The notes: generated by a model from the letters alone, not told the origin. 64,000 bases of DNA from Kordia aestuariivivens (GCF_014397005.1 NZ_JACGWS010000006.1:1-64000); one strand, 5' to 3'; positions 33,705 through 44,500 are shown, numbered from the stretch's first letter. Program-made: numbers and translations.

Positions 33705-35036
33705 TTATTTTTTGGAGTTTTCTTCTTCTTTTTGTTCTATTTTTTCTTTTAAAAAATCTTTATGTTTTTTGACAGTTTGCGAAACTAAATAATCTATTTC
33801 TTCTTCCGTTAATTGTTCACCGTACTTCTTTTTTAATAAATTTTTTGAAATTATCATTTTTTCGCTCTTTTCTATATAAGAAATAGCGTAATGTTCCGAT
33901 TTAAATTCAAACTTTAGATCAAAACTAAAATTTCCATCAATAATCGTTGATTTGACCTGATCTGCTTTTAATGAAATAGTAAACTCGCTAATCACTGGCT
34001 CTGAAAAGGAATCTACTGAAGGATCTATACTTGTGCTTGAATTTACATGTATATTAACGTAAAACTTTTTAAAAATTTTCGTTTGTTTGAATTTAATTTC
34101 TTTTAAAAGCTTAAATCCTGATTCATTTATAATTTTTTTGACATCTTGGGGATCTTTAATTGTTGCACTATTATTCAAGTATTTAAATCGTTGTTCCAAC
34201 AAAACCACTTCTTTCTCCACATCATCCTCTTCTTCAATAGATTCTCCGTTCGCTCCTGAAATCATCAATTCTAAAGAATGTACTAAGTTTTGTGCGATGT
34301 AGTTGATAAAAGCTTCTATGTTTCCTGCATCCGCCAAACGCAACGCCGCAAAATAATTTTCTTTGTCTTCTGTTTTTATAATGGTTGGTGGAAAACCGTA
34401 TTTCATCAAAATGAAATTCATAATGATTCTTGCCGTTCGTCCATTTCCATCATCAAATGGATGAATTCTTATAAACTTATAATGAAATTCTGCCGCAACT
34501 AATATTGGGTTTATCGTTTCTTCTTCTGTTTTACTTCTATACCAATTTAACAAATCGGTCATTTTTGCAGGCGTTTCTTCTGGTGTAGCAAAACGAAATA
34601 TTTCTCCTGTAACCGTTTTTACATGGTTTGGTGTTTTTTTATATTCACCAACGTGCACTTTCTTTTTTGTTGGTTTTCCGTCTGGAGTTTCTGCATCAAC
34701 TTCGTACGGTTCTTTAAGTAATAATTCATGAATTTGTCGAATGAAGCTTTCGCTTAATGGACGATCGCCTTTTACCAAATCTAAAACCCAATTGATTGCT
34801 TCATTATGTCCTGTAACTTCAATATGATCTTTGAGTGGCTTTCCTTGTGCTGTAATATTAAAAAGCAATAATGCTTTTGTTTCTCCATACGTCAACGTAT
34901 TCCCCTCTAAGTGATTCGAATGGTAATTCCAATCCAACCGAAATTTCTGCATAATGATTGCTTCTCGTTCTGCATCTATCGGACGTAAAACATCTAATTC
35001 GTGTTTGAGTTCTAAGGCTTTTTTTAATTCTTCCAT
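33705..35036 (-). CDS. Fic family protein with N-terminal inhibitory helix
   Basis: 443 residues. The catalytic Fic loop HPFDDGNGRTAR is at 192-203 with the catalytic His192, so AMP transfer (or related nucleotidyl transfer) to a protein is predicted. An SxxxEG inhibitory motif (Ser40, Glu44) lies in the N-terminal helix, as in class II self-inhibited Fic proteins, so no separate antitoxin is required and none is adjacent. The C-terminal 180 residues are not part of the core domain and end in a Lys/Glu-rich tail. Divergent from the 5-FCL gene. Target unknown. Confidence 0.9.
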   Translation of the reverse strand: MEELKKALELKHELDVLRPIDAEREAIIMQKFRLDWNYHSNHLEGNTLTYGETKALLLFNITAQGKPLKDHIEVTGHNEAINWVLDLVKGDRPLSESFIRQIHELLLKEPYEVDAETPDGKPTKKKVHVGEYKKTPNHVKTVTGEIFRFATPEETPAKMTDLLNWYRSKTEEETINPILVAAEFHYKFIRIHPFDDGNGRTARIIMNFILMKYGFPPTIIKTEDKENYFAALRLADAGNIEAFINYIAQNLVHSLELMISGANGESIEEEDDVEKEVVLLEQRFKYLNNSATIKDPQDVKKIINESGFKLLKEIKFKQTKIFKKFYVNIHVNSSTSIDPSVDSFSEPVISEFTISLKADQVKSTIIDGNFSFDLKFEFKSEHYAISYIEKSEKMIISKNLLKKKYGEQLTEEEIDYLVSQTVKKHKDFLKEKIEQKEEENSKK

Positions 35037-35130
35037 AATATCGTTGATGCTAACAAAGTTACTCGCAATTATTCCAAAAACAAAAGCGTATCCAATTTAC
35101 AATCTTTATTTTTGTGTTAAAATTACATTT

Positions 35131-35694
35131 ATGTCAAAATCTGCCTTGCGAAAGAAGTATAAAGCGTTGCGAAATCAACTGACCGATCAACAGTTAGACG
35201 ATTTTAGCATTGCGATTGCAAATCAGTTATTGAAACTTCCCGTTTGGCAAGCACGTTATTATCATTTGTTTTTAACGATTGCCGAACAGAAAGAGGTTGA
35301 TACCGAGTTTATTTTGAATATCCTTTCGGGAAAAGACAAAGATATTATCCTGTCTAAAAGTAATTTTGATGATTATTCATTGACACATTTTTTATTGACA
35401 GATAATACTGCTATTAAAAAGAACGCGTACAATATTCCTGAACCTATTGATGGCATTGAAGTTCCCAGCAACAAGATTGATGTAGTCTTTGTGCCTTTGT
35501 TAGCATATAATACGAAAGGAAACCGAATTGGCTATGGAAAAGGATTTTACGATCGGTTTTTAGCGGATTGCAAACCAGATGTGATTAAGATTGGCTTGTC
35601 TTTTTTTCCTCCTGAAGAGACTGATTTCACAGTAAGTGAGAATGATATTTCGTTGGATTTTTGTGTGACGCCTGAGCGAGTTTTTGAATTTTGA
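35131..35694 (+). CDS. 5-Formyltetrahydrofolate cyclo-ligase
   Basis: 187 residues from the ATG at 35131 (the open frame extends back to 34954 across the Fic start and is antisense there). N-terminal KSALRKKYKALRNQL and the ATP-binding GYGKGFYDRFL motif are typical of the family, which converts 5-formyl-THF to 5,10-methenyl-THF with ATP. It is transcribed away from the Fic gene and followed by dispersed repeats. The folate C1 salvage function is well established for the family. Confidence 0.93.
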   Translation: MSKSALRKKYKALRNQLTDQQLDDFSIAIANQLLKLPVWQARYYHLFLTIAEQKEVDTEFILNILSGKDKDIILSKSNFDDYSLTHFLLTDNTAIKKNAYNIPEPIDGIEVPSNKIDVVFVPLLAYNTKGNRIGYGKGFYDRFLADCKPDVIKIGLSFFPPEETDFTVSENDISLDFCVTPERVFEF

Positions 35695-35697
35695 AGC

Positions 35698-35720
35698 ATC
35701 TCGACTGCGCTCGATGTGAC
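35698..35720. repeat. REP-like palindrome unit
   Basis: CATCTCGACTGCGCTCGATG then TGAC; same core as at 26891-26910, directly after the 5-FCL stop. Confidence 0.5.
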
Positions 35721-35801
35721 AACTGGATAAGTTTTACAACTTCTTTATTTGAATGATTTTAGATACAATTTTCATTCGAAATGACAGCTTACCTTGATCT
35801 T

Positions 35802-35885
35802 GTCATTGCGAGAATTTTGATAAAAATTCGTGGTAATCTGTAGTTAAACAATAGATTACTTCGCCGATTCCTCCTCGAAATGACG
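35802..35885. repeat. Dispersed intergenic inverted repeat (GTCATTGCGAG type)
   Basis: Ends GTCATTGCGAG and CTCGAAATGAC are imperfect inverted repeats. Inside, GTAATCT and AGATTAC form a second stem. It matches the kind of hairpin repeat found between many Bacteroidota genes; a partial copy is at 6997-7025. Confidence 0.55.
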
Positions 35886-35912
35886 CTTTATAAAATTAAA
35901 ACACTCGAAGTT

Positions 35913-36560
35913 TTATTCCGAAATTTCTTCCGTAGCAATTTCTTTAGCTGTTACAGGCTTTTTAGGAAATGCTTTTTTGTTGAAAATAATTAAAAGCAAT
36001 ACGCCAATAGTGATGGCTGAATCTGCAATGTTAAATACAGGATCAAAGAAGCTTAAACGATCGCCACCAAGCCATGGAACCCATTCTGGCCATGTAGTAT
36101 CAATCATTGGAAAATAGAGCATGTCTACCACGTGTCCGTGAAATACAGGTGCGTATCCACCAGCTTCTGGCATAAATGAAGCGACTTCACCTTGGTATAC
36201 GCTTTCGTTGAATATGATTCCGTAGAATACAGAATCGATGATGTTTCCAAATGCGCCTGCAAAGATGAGTGCAATGGCAACAATTAGAATTTTTGAACTT
36301 TTTTTCTTTACAGAATCATATAACCAATACCCAATTGCTGTGATGGCAAATAGTCGAAATAAGGTTAGGAATAGTTTTCCGTAACTTCCAGGAAGTTCCA
36401 CTCCCCAAGCCATTCCTTTGTTTTCGACAAAGAGAATTTTGAACCAACCGAAAACCTCAACAGATTCTCCGAGTGCAAAGTTAGTTTTGATATATATTTT
36501 ACTGATTTGATCAATGAGTAAGATCAAAACAATGATTCCAATAGCTTTTTTTAATGACAT
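35913..36560 (-). CDS. lspA: Lipoprotein signal peptidase (signal peptidase II)
   Basis: 215 residues with four transmembrane helices. It cleaves prolipoprotein signal peptides after lipidation. The catalytic aspartates fit Asp109 (GNIIDS) and Asp180 (FNIADS), and DQISK near 17-21 is conserved. About 50 residues longer than the E. coli enzyme because of the loop between helices 3 and 4, which is usual in Bacteroidota. It lies downstream of ileS and the dksA-like gene, a known neighbourhood, with one unrelated gene in between. Several lipoproteins in this window are its substrates. Confidence 0.96.
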   Translation of the reverse strand: MSLKKAIGIIVLILLIDQISKIYIKTNFALGESVEVFGWFKILFVENKGMAWGVELPGSYGKLFLTLFRLFAITAIGYWLYDSVKKKSSKILIVAIALIFAGAFGNIIDSVFYGIIFNESVYQGEVASFMPEAGGYAPVFHGHVVDMLYFPMIDTTWPEWVPWLGGDRLSFFDPVFNIADSAITIGVLLLIIFNKKAFPKKPVTAKEIATEEISE

Positions 36561-36614
36561 GAATCGTACAATTTCCGTTTGAAAATTCTAATAGTTGGCT
36601 AAAATAAGAATATT

Positions 36615-37235
36615 TTACCCTTTATCAGAAGAATAAGTGATCTTTCCATTGTCTGCTTTTAATTCTATTTTTTTACCTTTTTCGTAGAATACAATTTGTT
36701 GATCCGATTCTTTTTCAAATGTTGGTAGTTTTTGCTTAATATAGTATATGTTTCCTTTTTTAGTTTGAATTTTTGCTTCGCTATGAAAGTTTTCTAGTGT
36801 ATAGTTTCCTGAGATCAACATTGCTAAGAATTTTTTATACTTTCCTGTTACATATATTTGCGTTGCGTCGCCTTCTAACTGTACTTTGAGTTGTTTTGGA
36901 ATGTATATATTCATGCTTACTGAAAATACTTTGTGTGCGCTTAGTTTGTCATTTGGAAGCTCAAAACCTTCTGCCAATTCACAGGAAAGTTGCAGTTGTT
37001 TGTTTTTTGTCGATGTTATAATGTTTAAATCGCGAAAGTATTCACCTTCCATCTTAGTTTCAATTTTAATAACATTGTCGTTTGTACTGAAGATGTTGAG
37101 TTGAAATATTTTATCTGTATTGATTCGGATTTCTTCTATTTCGTGTATGGAAAACGTTTGTTGCGTTACTTTTTGCGCAAAGCAATTCATGTTTACATAT
37201 AAGAGAAAGAATAGTATGTAGAAGGATTTTTGCAT
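36615..37235 (-). CDS. Secreted hypothetical protein, DUF4097-like beta pattern
   Basis: 206 residues with a signal peptide (1-20, ends NCFAQ). The rest alternates short beta-strands typical of the auto-transporter-adhesin or DUF4097 beta-helix type (IEEIRINTDKIFQLNIF near the start, LKVQLEGDATQIYVTG in the middle). One mature Cys. No enzyme motif. It lies between the dksA-like gene and lspA and is separated from the former by a strong terminator, so it has its own promoter. Exact family not established. Confidence 0.65.
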   Translation of the reverse strand: MQKSFYILFFLLYVNMNCFAQKVTQQTFSIHEIEEIRINTDKIFQLNIFSTNDNVIKIETKMEGEYFRDLNIITSTKNKQLQLSCELAEGFELPNDKLSAHKVFSVSMNIYIPKQLKVQLEGDATQIYVTGKYKKFLAMLISGNYTLENFHSEAKIQTKKGNIYYIKQKLPTFEKESDQQIVFYEKGKKIELKADNGKITYSSDKG

Positions 37236-37437
37236 TTTGGGTGTATCGCTTTGCTCTTTTGTTTTTCGTGGATTTGTTTTTTTGTTGTTTGTTCTAGATT
37301 ATTGAACTCGGTTTTGGTAAAACTATAAAATATCCTTCAAATTAAATTGATAACCTTTTTAATTCAGGTTACCGTTTATAGAGATTCCACTTTTCATTGG
37401 GATTAGTTCAACTTACAATTTTGAGTTTCACTAAACC

Positions 37438-37463
37438 AAAAAAGCGCTCAATGAGCGCTTTTT
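37438..37463 (-). terminator. Terminator after the ileS / dksA-like operon
   Basis: AAAAGCGCTC and GAGCGCTTTT arms around AAT, with A-run outside on the left, 18 bp beyond the stop at 37482. Confidence 0.85.
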
Positions 37464-37481
37464 GTATTGTATAATGTGTTT

Positions 37482-37862
37482 TTAGCTTTGCATATTTTTC
37501 GCCTCAATACTAAGTGTAGCGTGTGGCACAAGTTTTAAACGTTCAGGATTGATGAGTTTTCCTGTAGCTCTACAAATTCCGTATGTTTTGTTTTCTATAC
37601 GAATTAAAGCATTTTTCAAGTCGCGAATAAATTTTTCTTGACGAATTGCCAATTGCATGTTTTTCTCTTTAGACATAGTTTCAGATCCTTCTTCAAATGC
37701 TTTAAATGTTGGCGAAGTATCTTCTGTACCATTGTTATGATCGTTCATATATGCACCTTTTAACAATTCTAAGTCCTTTTGTGCTTGATCAATTTTTTCT
37801 TGAATGATAATTCTAAATTCCTCTAGTTGCTTGTCTGAGTATCTTATTTTAGTGTCTTCCAT
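37482..37862 (-). CDS. TraR/DksA family regulator with degenerate zinc finger
   Basis: 126 residues: an N-terminal coiled-coil (about 8-100) and a C-terminal DksA-type motif YGICRATGKLINPERL followed by VPHATLSIEAK. Classical DksA has four zinc-binding cysteines; only one cysteine is present here. Family members bind the RNA polymerase secondary channel and act with ppGpp. The gene begins 3 bp after the ileS stop, so it is co-transcribed with ileS. Whether it modulates transcription without zinc is open. Confidence 0.85.
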   Translation of the reverse strand: MEDTKIRYSDKQLEEFRIIIQEKIDQAQKDLELLKGAYMNDHNNGTEDTSPTFKAFEEGSETMSKEKNMQLAIRQEKFIRDLKNALIRIENKTYGICRATGKLINPERLKLVPHATLSIEAKNMQS

Positions 37863-37865
37863 GTT

Positions 37866-40800
37866 CTACATTTTTTTAATAAACAATATGGTGTTTACGT
37901 CATCGAAAGCAATTTCTGTTCCATTTTCTAGTTGATCTACAAATACTAACTCAGCTGTTAACGTTTCTGCTTTTATATAAGCTAAATTAATAGTGATAGC
38001 TTCTACTAAATGTTCGTCTTTTTGTAGTGTTACGTGGATTTTATCCGTGACTTCAAATCCTGAATCTTTACGTAAATTTTGAATTCTGTTTATGAGCTCT
38101 CTTGCGATTCCTTCTTTACGTAATTCTTCTGTGATTGTTACATCTAACGCTACTGTTATTCCTCCCGAATTGGCTACTAACCAACCTTCGATATCTTGAG
38201 AAGTTATTTCTACTTCTGTAATGTCTAATGTACTATTTTTTCCGTTAATTACAACGGGTATTTTCCCTGTTTTTTCAATTTCAGCAATTTCTTCTGGTCC
38301 AAATTGCATGATGACAGTCGCAGCCGCTTTCATATCTTTCCCAAATTTTGGTCCTAAAACTTTAAAATTGGGCTTTATTTGCTTGACTAATATGCCCGAA
38401 GCATCGTCTAAAAGTTCAATTTCTTTTACGTTTACTTCCGATTTTATTAATTCGGCTACAGCCAAAATCTCCGCTTTGTTTTGCGCATCCAACACAGGAA
38501 TCATGATTCGTTGTAATGGTTGACGCACTTTGATCTTTTCTTTAGCTCTTAACGATAATACTAAGGAAGATATTGTTTGTGCATTTTCCATTTTTCGTTC
38601 TAACGATTTATCTATGAATGATTCGTCGTAGGTTGGAAACTTTGATAAATGTACACTTTCAAAGTTTTCTGTATTTGTCGCTTCCGTTAAGTCTTTGTAA
38701 AGTCTGTCCATGAAAAATGGCGCAATTGGCGCACCTAATTTGGCAACATTCAACATACATGTATACAAGGTTTGGTAGGCAGATATTTTATCAAATTCAT
38801 AATCGCCTTTCCAAAATCTTCTTCTGCTCAATCGAACAAACCAGTTACTTAGCAGTTCTTGTACAAATTCTGAAATCGCTCTTGCAGCCCGTGTTGGCTC
38901 ATATTCCGCATAGAATTGATCAACGCTTTTGATCAACGTATGCAATTCAGAAAGAATCCAACGATCAATTTCTGGGCGTTCCGCTAATGGAATTTTGTCT
39001 TCGCTGTATGTGAAATTATCAATGTTTGCGTATAAACAGAAGAACGAATACGTGTTGTACAACGTTCCAAAGAATTTACGGCGCACTTCTGCAATTCCTT
39101 CTAGATCAAATTTTAAGTTGTCCCAAGGATTTGCGTTTGATATCATGTACCAACGCGTTGCATCGGCTCCATACGTATCTAATGTTGTGAATGGATCTAC
39201 TGCGTTTCCTAAACGTTTGGACATTTTTTGTCCATTTTTGTCTAATACCAAACCATTTGACACTACATTTTTATAGGCAACTGAGTCAAATACCATACTT
39301 CCAATCGCGTGAAGCGTATAAAACCAACCACGTGTTTGATCGACACCTTCGGCAATAAAGTTTGCTGGAAAGCTTTCGTTGTTATCGATTTTTTCTTTGT
39401 TTTCAAACGGATAATGCCATTGTGCATACGGCATTGAACCAGAATCGAACCAAACGTCGATTAAGTCACTTTCGCGATTCATTGGTTTCCCAGAAGGCGA
39501 TACTAACGTAATTCCGTCAACGATATGTTTGTGCAAGTCTACTTGATCATAGTTTTCTTCCGACATGTTTCCAACTTCAAAGGAAGCGTATACATCTTCC
39601 GTTTCAAGACCTGCATTGATTGCTTTTTGGATTTCAGATTTTAATTCGGCCATAGAGCCGATCATAATTTCTTCTTTTCCGTCTTCTGTACGCCAGATTG
39701 GTAATGGAATTCCCCAAAAACGCGAGCGTGAAAGGTTCCAATCGTTTGCACCTGCAATCCAGTTTCCAAAACGACCTTCACCTGTTGATTTTGGTTTCCA
39801 ATTGATCGTTTGGTTTAAGTCGTACATTTTATCTTTTACATCCGTGATTTTTATAAACCATGAATCTAATGGATAGTATAGTATTGGTTTGTCCGTACGC
39901 CAGCAATTTGGGTAACTGTGGACATATTTTTCTACTTTGAATGCTTTGTTTTCTGTTTTTAGCTTGATGGCTAGTTCTACGTCTACTGACTTTTCAGGTG
40001 CTTCTCCATCTGCATAGTATTCGTTTTTTACATATTTACCAGCAAATTCGCCCATTTCTGGTCTAAATTTACCTTGCAAATCTACTAAAGGCACTGGATT
40101 TCCATTATCATCTAAGACTAGTAATGGTGGAATTTCAGGTGTTGCTTGTTTCGCAACTAGTGCATCATCTTGTCCAAATGTTGGCGCTGTGTGTACAATT
40201 CCTGTTCCGTCTTCTGTGGTTACGAAATCACCAGAAATGACTCTGAATGCATGTTCCGCATTTTGATACGGCAATACATAGTCTAGTAATTGCTCATATT
40301 TGATGCCTACTAAGTCTTTTCCTTTGTGTTCGCTTGTAACGAGATATGGTATTTTTTTAGCTTCTTTTGTGTACGCAGCTATTTCTTCTTGTGTTTCCAC
40401 TTTCGTGAATTTACCCGAAAATTGCTTCCCGATAAGGTTTTTAGCCAATACCACATTGATTGGCTCAAAAGTGTATTGATTGTAGGTTTGAACGACTACG
40501 TAATCGATTTTCGGTCCAACGGTTAATGCTGTGTTCGACGGAAGTGTCCAAGGCGTTGTTGTCCACGCTAAGAAATATACATCGCCTGCTACATTTTGTA
40601 ATGCTTCTGGTAATGTTTCTTTGATGGTTTTAAATTGTGCAACCACCGTTGTATCTGTAACATCTTGATAGGTTCCGGGTTGATTTAACTCGTGCGAGCT
40701 TAATCCTGTTCCTGCTTTTGGTGAATACGGCTGGATGGTGTATCCTTTGTACATTAAGCCTTTGTCATAGATTTGTTTTAGCAACCACCAAACGCTTTCC

Positions 40801-41273
40801 ATGTACTTTGATTTGTACGTGACATAAGGTGTTTCCATGTCTACCCAATAACCTGTTCGGCGGGTCATATTGTTCCACACATCTGTGTAACGCATGACAG
40901 CTTTTTTACAGGCTTCGTTATATTCTACAACAGAGATTTTTTTACCAATGTCTTCTTTGGTAATTTTCAATTCTTTTTCGACACCTAATTCTATTGGAAG
41001 TCCGTGTGTATCCCAACCAGCTTTACGCTTTACTTGATATCCTTTTTGTGTTTTGTAGCGGCAGAAAATATCTTTAATGGCTCTAGCTAATACGTGATGA
41101 ATTCCTGGCAATCCGTTTGCTGAAGGTGGTCCTTCAAAAAATACGAATGATTCAGCGCCTTCTCGTGAACTTATACTTTTTTCAAATATGTTGTTTTCCT
41201 CCCAATAGTTCAGTATTTCATCTGCTACTACGGGTAAGTCTAGTCCTTTGTATTCTCTAAATTTATTAGCCAT
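37866..41273 (-). CDS. ileS: Isoleucyl-tRNA synthetase
   Basis: 1135 residues from the ATG at 41273; the frame is open 36 codons further but those residues are not family-like. Class I signatures: PPSANGLPGIHH at 49-60 (HIGH) and KMSKR at 683-687. The editing CP1 domain lies between (for example TTTPWTLPSNTALTVG). The C-terminal part lacks a zinc finger, as in the eukaryotic-like IleS type (about 1050-1150 residues) associated with mupirocin insensitivity; that consequence is family knowledge. A leader of 240 bp with two hairpins precedes it. Confidence 0.96.
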   Translation of the reverse strand: MANKFREYKGLDLPVVADEILNYWEENNIFEKSISSREGAESFVFFEGPPSANGLPGIHHVLARAIKDIFCRYKTQKGYQVKRKAGWDTHGLPIELGVEKELKITKEDIGKKISVVEYNEACKKAVMRYTDVWNNMTRRTGYWVDMETPYVTYKSKYMESVWWLLKQIYDKGLMYKGYTIQPYSPKAGTGLSSHELNQPGTYQDVTDTTVVAQFKTIKETLPEALQNVAGDVYFLAWTTTPWTLPSNTALTVGPKIDYVVVQTYNQYTFEPINVVLAKNLIGKQFSGKFTKVETQEEIAAYTKEAKKIPYLVTSEHKGKDLVGIKYEQLLDYVLPYQNAEHAFRVISGDFVTTEDGTGIVHTAPTFGQDDALVAKQATPEIPPLLVLDDNGNPVPLVDLQGKFRPEMGEFAGKYVKNEYYADGEAPEKSVDVELAIKLKTENKAFKVEKYVHSYPNCWRTDKPILYYPLDSWFIKITDVKDKMYDLNQTINWKPKSTGEGRFGNWIAGANDWNLSRSRFWGIPLPIWRTEDGKEEIMIGSMAELKSEIQKAINAGLETEDVYASFEVGNMSEENYDQVDLHKHIVDGITLVSPSGKPMNRESDLIDVWFDSGSMPYAQWHYPFENKEKIDNNESFPANFIAEGVDQTRGWFYTLHAIGSMVFDSVAYKNVVSNGLVLDKNGQKMSKRLGNAVDPFTTLDTYGADATRWYMISNANPWDNLKFDLEGIAEVRRKFFGTLYNTYSFFCLYANIDNFTYSEDKIPLAERPEIDRWILSELHTLIKSVDQFYAEYEPTRAARAISEFVQELLSNWFVRLSRRRFWKGDYEFDKISAYQTLYTCMLNVAKLGAPIAPFFMDRLYKDLTEATNTENFESVHLSKFPTYDESFIDKSLERKMENAQTISSLVLSLRAKEKIKVRQPLQRIMIPVLDAQNKAEILAVAELIKSEVNVKEIELLDDASGILVKQIKPNFKVLGPKFGKDMKAAATVIMQFGPEEIAEIEKTGKIPVVINGKNSTLDITEVEITSQDIEGWLVANSGGITVALDVTITEELRKEGIARELINRIQNLRKDSGFEVTDKIHVTLQKDEHLVEAITINLAYIKAETLTAELVFVDQLENGTEIAFDDVNTILFIKKM

Positions 41274-41392
41274 TTTTTTCCTGCTGTGTATTGAATTTGC
41301 GAAATTAATGAATTTCATTGAATTGTAATGTTTTAAAAATATAAAAGCTATTAAACTCAAATAGAAATTTCTATAAAGCATAAAGCTTAGGT

Positions 41393-41456
41393 CTTGCTTT
41401 TCAGCAAGATGAATTCAATTCATTGAGATCTCGAATGATTTATTATCAAATCATTC
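41393..41456. other. Two hairpins in the ileS upstream gap
   Basis: CTTGCT-TTTC-AGCAAG (41393-41408) and GAATGATTT-ATTATC-AAATCATTC (41433-41456) are perfect stems between the giant T9SS gene and ileS. They might belong to the ileS leader, but the second lacks an adjacent U-run. Confidence 0.35.
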
Positions 41457-41463
41457 AAATAAA

Positions 41464-41494
41464 AAAAGACCACTTGGGTTTCAAGTGGTCTTTT
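41464..41494 (-). terminator. Terminator of the giant T9SS gene
   Basis: AAAAGACCACTTG and CAAGTGGTCTTTT arms around GGTTT, 20 bp past the stop at 41515. Confidence 0.85.
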
Positions 41495-41514
41495 GTATGC
41501 GTTGTTATTCTGTT

Positions 41515-44500
41515 TTATTGAACGACTAGTTTTTTACTAATTTTTCCTTTTTCAGAATAGATACTTATAACGTATATACCACTTGCTTTGTCATTGATAG
41601 GAATTCGAATGGTGTTTTCGTTGATTCCTTCTTTGATTGAAAGTATTCGTTGTCCTAGAATGGTATGCATATCAATACCTTCTAGTTTGAAGTTGGTATT
41701 ATTTGTAATCACAATTTCATCTGTTTCTGTATCTGTATACATTGTGATTCCGTTTTCTAATATTTCATTGTTGATACTTAGTGGATTTTCTCGTTGGAAT
41801 ACTAATGAGTATTTGTCATTTGTTTCTCCAGCAGGAATTGCTACTTGGAAATCACTTGCTCTTAAATCGTGCGTTGCACCCGTATAGTTGTCTTTTATGT
41901 AGATATTTACACTTGCATCTATGTTTTCAAGTTCGTCTAACATAATTGTTCCACCGCCAGCATTTTCAGCAATTAAACCGATAGGCACTTCTCTTTGTTG
42001 GTATAAGTTGTCTACTGCTTGAATTACATATTTTTCACCTTGAAGTGACCAATACATATCATTTAAAATACCATCAATAGATTCTCCTTCGTATCCTAAA
42101 TCAACTCCATCCGTAGCATTTCTATCAAATGTTAGTAGTATTTGTCTATGGAATCCTGCTGAGGTTGTGTATCCTAAACGGATTTTCTTTCTGTAATCTG
42201 TTCGAATTCCAAATTCTTGATACCAAGCGTTAGCATCATTTTCTGAAGTCGTTGTGCTTTCAGGATATTGAATTGTATTTTCTTCTTGAGAATCTTCTGT
42301 TGCGTTTTCAGGATTTTCAAACATTCCCGGATTGTGTGCATCTATTCCGTCTCTTACGAATACCGTAAAAGTAGAAACATATTCTCGCGTAAAGTTTCTT
42401 TGAGAGTTGTTAAATTCAACCGTTGCGGTTACTCCATTCCCTGCATTACTATCTCCTTGCACAAAGAATCCTTGTCCGACAGAAACAAATTGTCCTGGTG
42501 TTTTATCTCCCGATCCTGTTTGGTTTACTGTAGGATGCGACAATGCTGGTGTTCCTCCACTTAATGTATATGTTGCATAACCACCTTGATAGTCTAAGAG
42601 CGTGTGTGTTCCTCCGCCCCAATGTTCCCAGAAAAATAATGTTCCTGATGTAGCATCGTTGGCAATGTTATCATTGATAAATTCATTGGCATCTAATACA
42701 GAAGGATATGGATTTCCGACTAAGTATAGATTGGTATCATCTAAAGGACTTACTGTAATGACACCATTATTAGGTTTTCCTCTAAATACATAGTTTTGAT
42801 CTTCTCTTTCATCCAAAAATGAAACTCCTTTCATAGTATACCCTTCACCTGGCGAAATGCTTCCTGTATTTCTAACAAATTGCCAAGCGTCGTAATCTTC
42901 ATCCGCACCATTCACATATTTGTAAATCCAACGTGTACTAATTCTAAATGGCGATGTTTCTCCATCTTCATGTGGATTCCAGTCTATTGTTGTTGAAGGT
43001 ATCGCTGGATTTGTACCATCTAAGAATACATCGTCTAATGTATAGGCAAGATTGTTAACTGTTGTATTTATTAAACTTACAGGTGACGACCAATAGTTAT
43101 AAGTATATTTATTAGCAGTTCCTTGCTGATCTTTCTCAATATAACCAGCACTTGTTACTGCTAAATCACTACGTTCTGTTTGTAAAAATTGACTTTCGCC
43201 ATCCAAATCTATGATTCCATTTAGTTCTGTGTACCACGTATTGGTTAGTGCATATCCTACCCCAGATGTTGCGCTAAAAGGCGACGTACTGTTTATTGTA
43301 GGGTTTGTTCCTGTTACAGTAAGTGAAGCTCCTGCATCAACTGTTAATCCTAAGGTTGAATAACTTGCACTTGCAGTAACATTGTTTCGTATTTGAACGA
43401 TGGACCAGTTTATACTAGAAGCCGATGGCGTATCCCAAACTGAACCAAATTCCCATGTAGCATCATCTGTCCAGTTACCGTCTGCAATACTTATGTATGG
43501 CATTGGTGCTGTTTGCGGCTCAATGGTTGTAATGTTTTTCATAAACGCAGTATTTCCGTTTCCTGTTGCGTCTTCTATACGATTTCCTTTGATGCTTGAC
43601 ATGTCATAATACGCAATGAGTGAAGACCAAGGCAAGTTGGCGCCACTTGTAAAATCTTCAAGATCTTTTGGAATTATTTTTCCTCGAACATTTACCCCGT
43701 TTTGTTCTATTTCTTGATGTACCATTTCTCGGAGTTGATCTATGGTAACTGCCGTATTAAAAATTCGCACCTCATCTATTGAACCTTCAAAGAAATTAAC
43801 ATTATCAAAAGTTCCCATTCGGAACGGATTCGTATTTGATGCTAATGGATCTAATCCTCCACCTCCAAAATCTCTACCATTGATATAATAGTCTGCTCTA
43901 CCAGTTGAAGAATTTACGATGATTGCAAAGTGAACCCAATCTCTTATGCTTCCTGATCCTGGTGCACCAGCTCCTCCAGTTAGTCCTTCTTGAATTGTGA
44001 GTGATCCTGAATCTAAAGAAAATCTGAATTGACCTTGTACTCCTAACATTCTTCTAGTAGCATTAACTACTGACTGCCCTGGGTTTTTAATCCAACCCAT
44101 TACTGTATAATCCGTTAGTCCTAGGGTAGTTGGTGTTTTATCTTCTACATAATCATCAATACCATCAAAGAATAACGCACTAGAACCTGTGATTGTTTCT
44201 GGCTCAGCCAATGTAAAATACTGTCCATCACTTAGGTTCACACCTGTAAATGTTAGCACACCTCCTACGTTTGTTCCTATATAGTTTTCATAGGCGGCAA
44301 AACTAGTTCCGTTAGCTATGTATAGTTCTAAATCGTCAAGGTTTGCAACACCACTAGCGCTCATGTCGAACTCTAATTCTACGGTTCCGACATCTGTTGT
44401 GCTTTCACGTGCCAACCATACTTTGTTTAACATTCTTAATGTACGTTCAGGCAAGGTTGTTGTTTGCGTTGTTTCTGCCAAGCCATTATTTCCAACGAGA

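Noticed and set aside
33705-35036. Fic gene as toxin of a toxin-antitoxin pair
   Set aside because: No small antitoxin gene flanks it and the inhibitory helix is within the protein.
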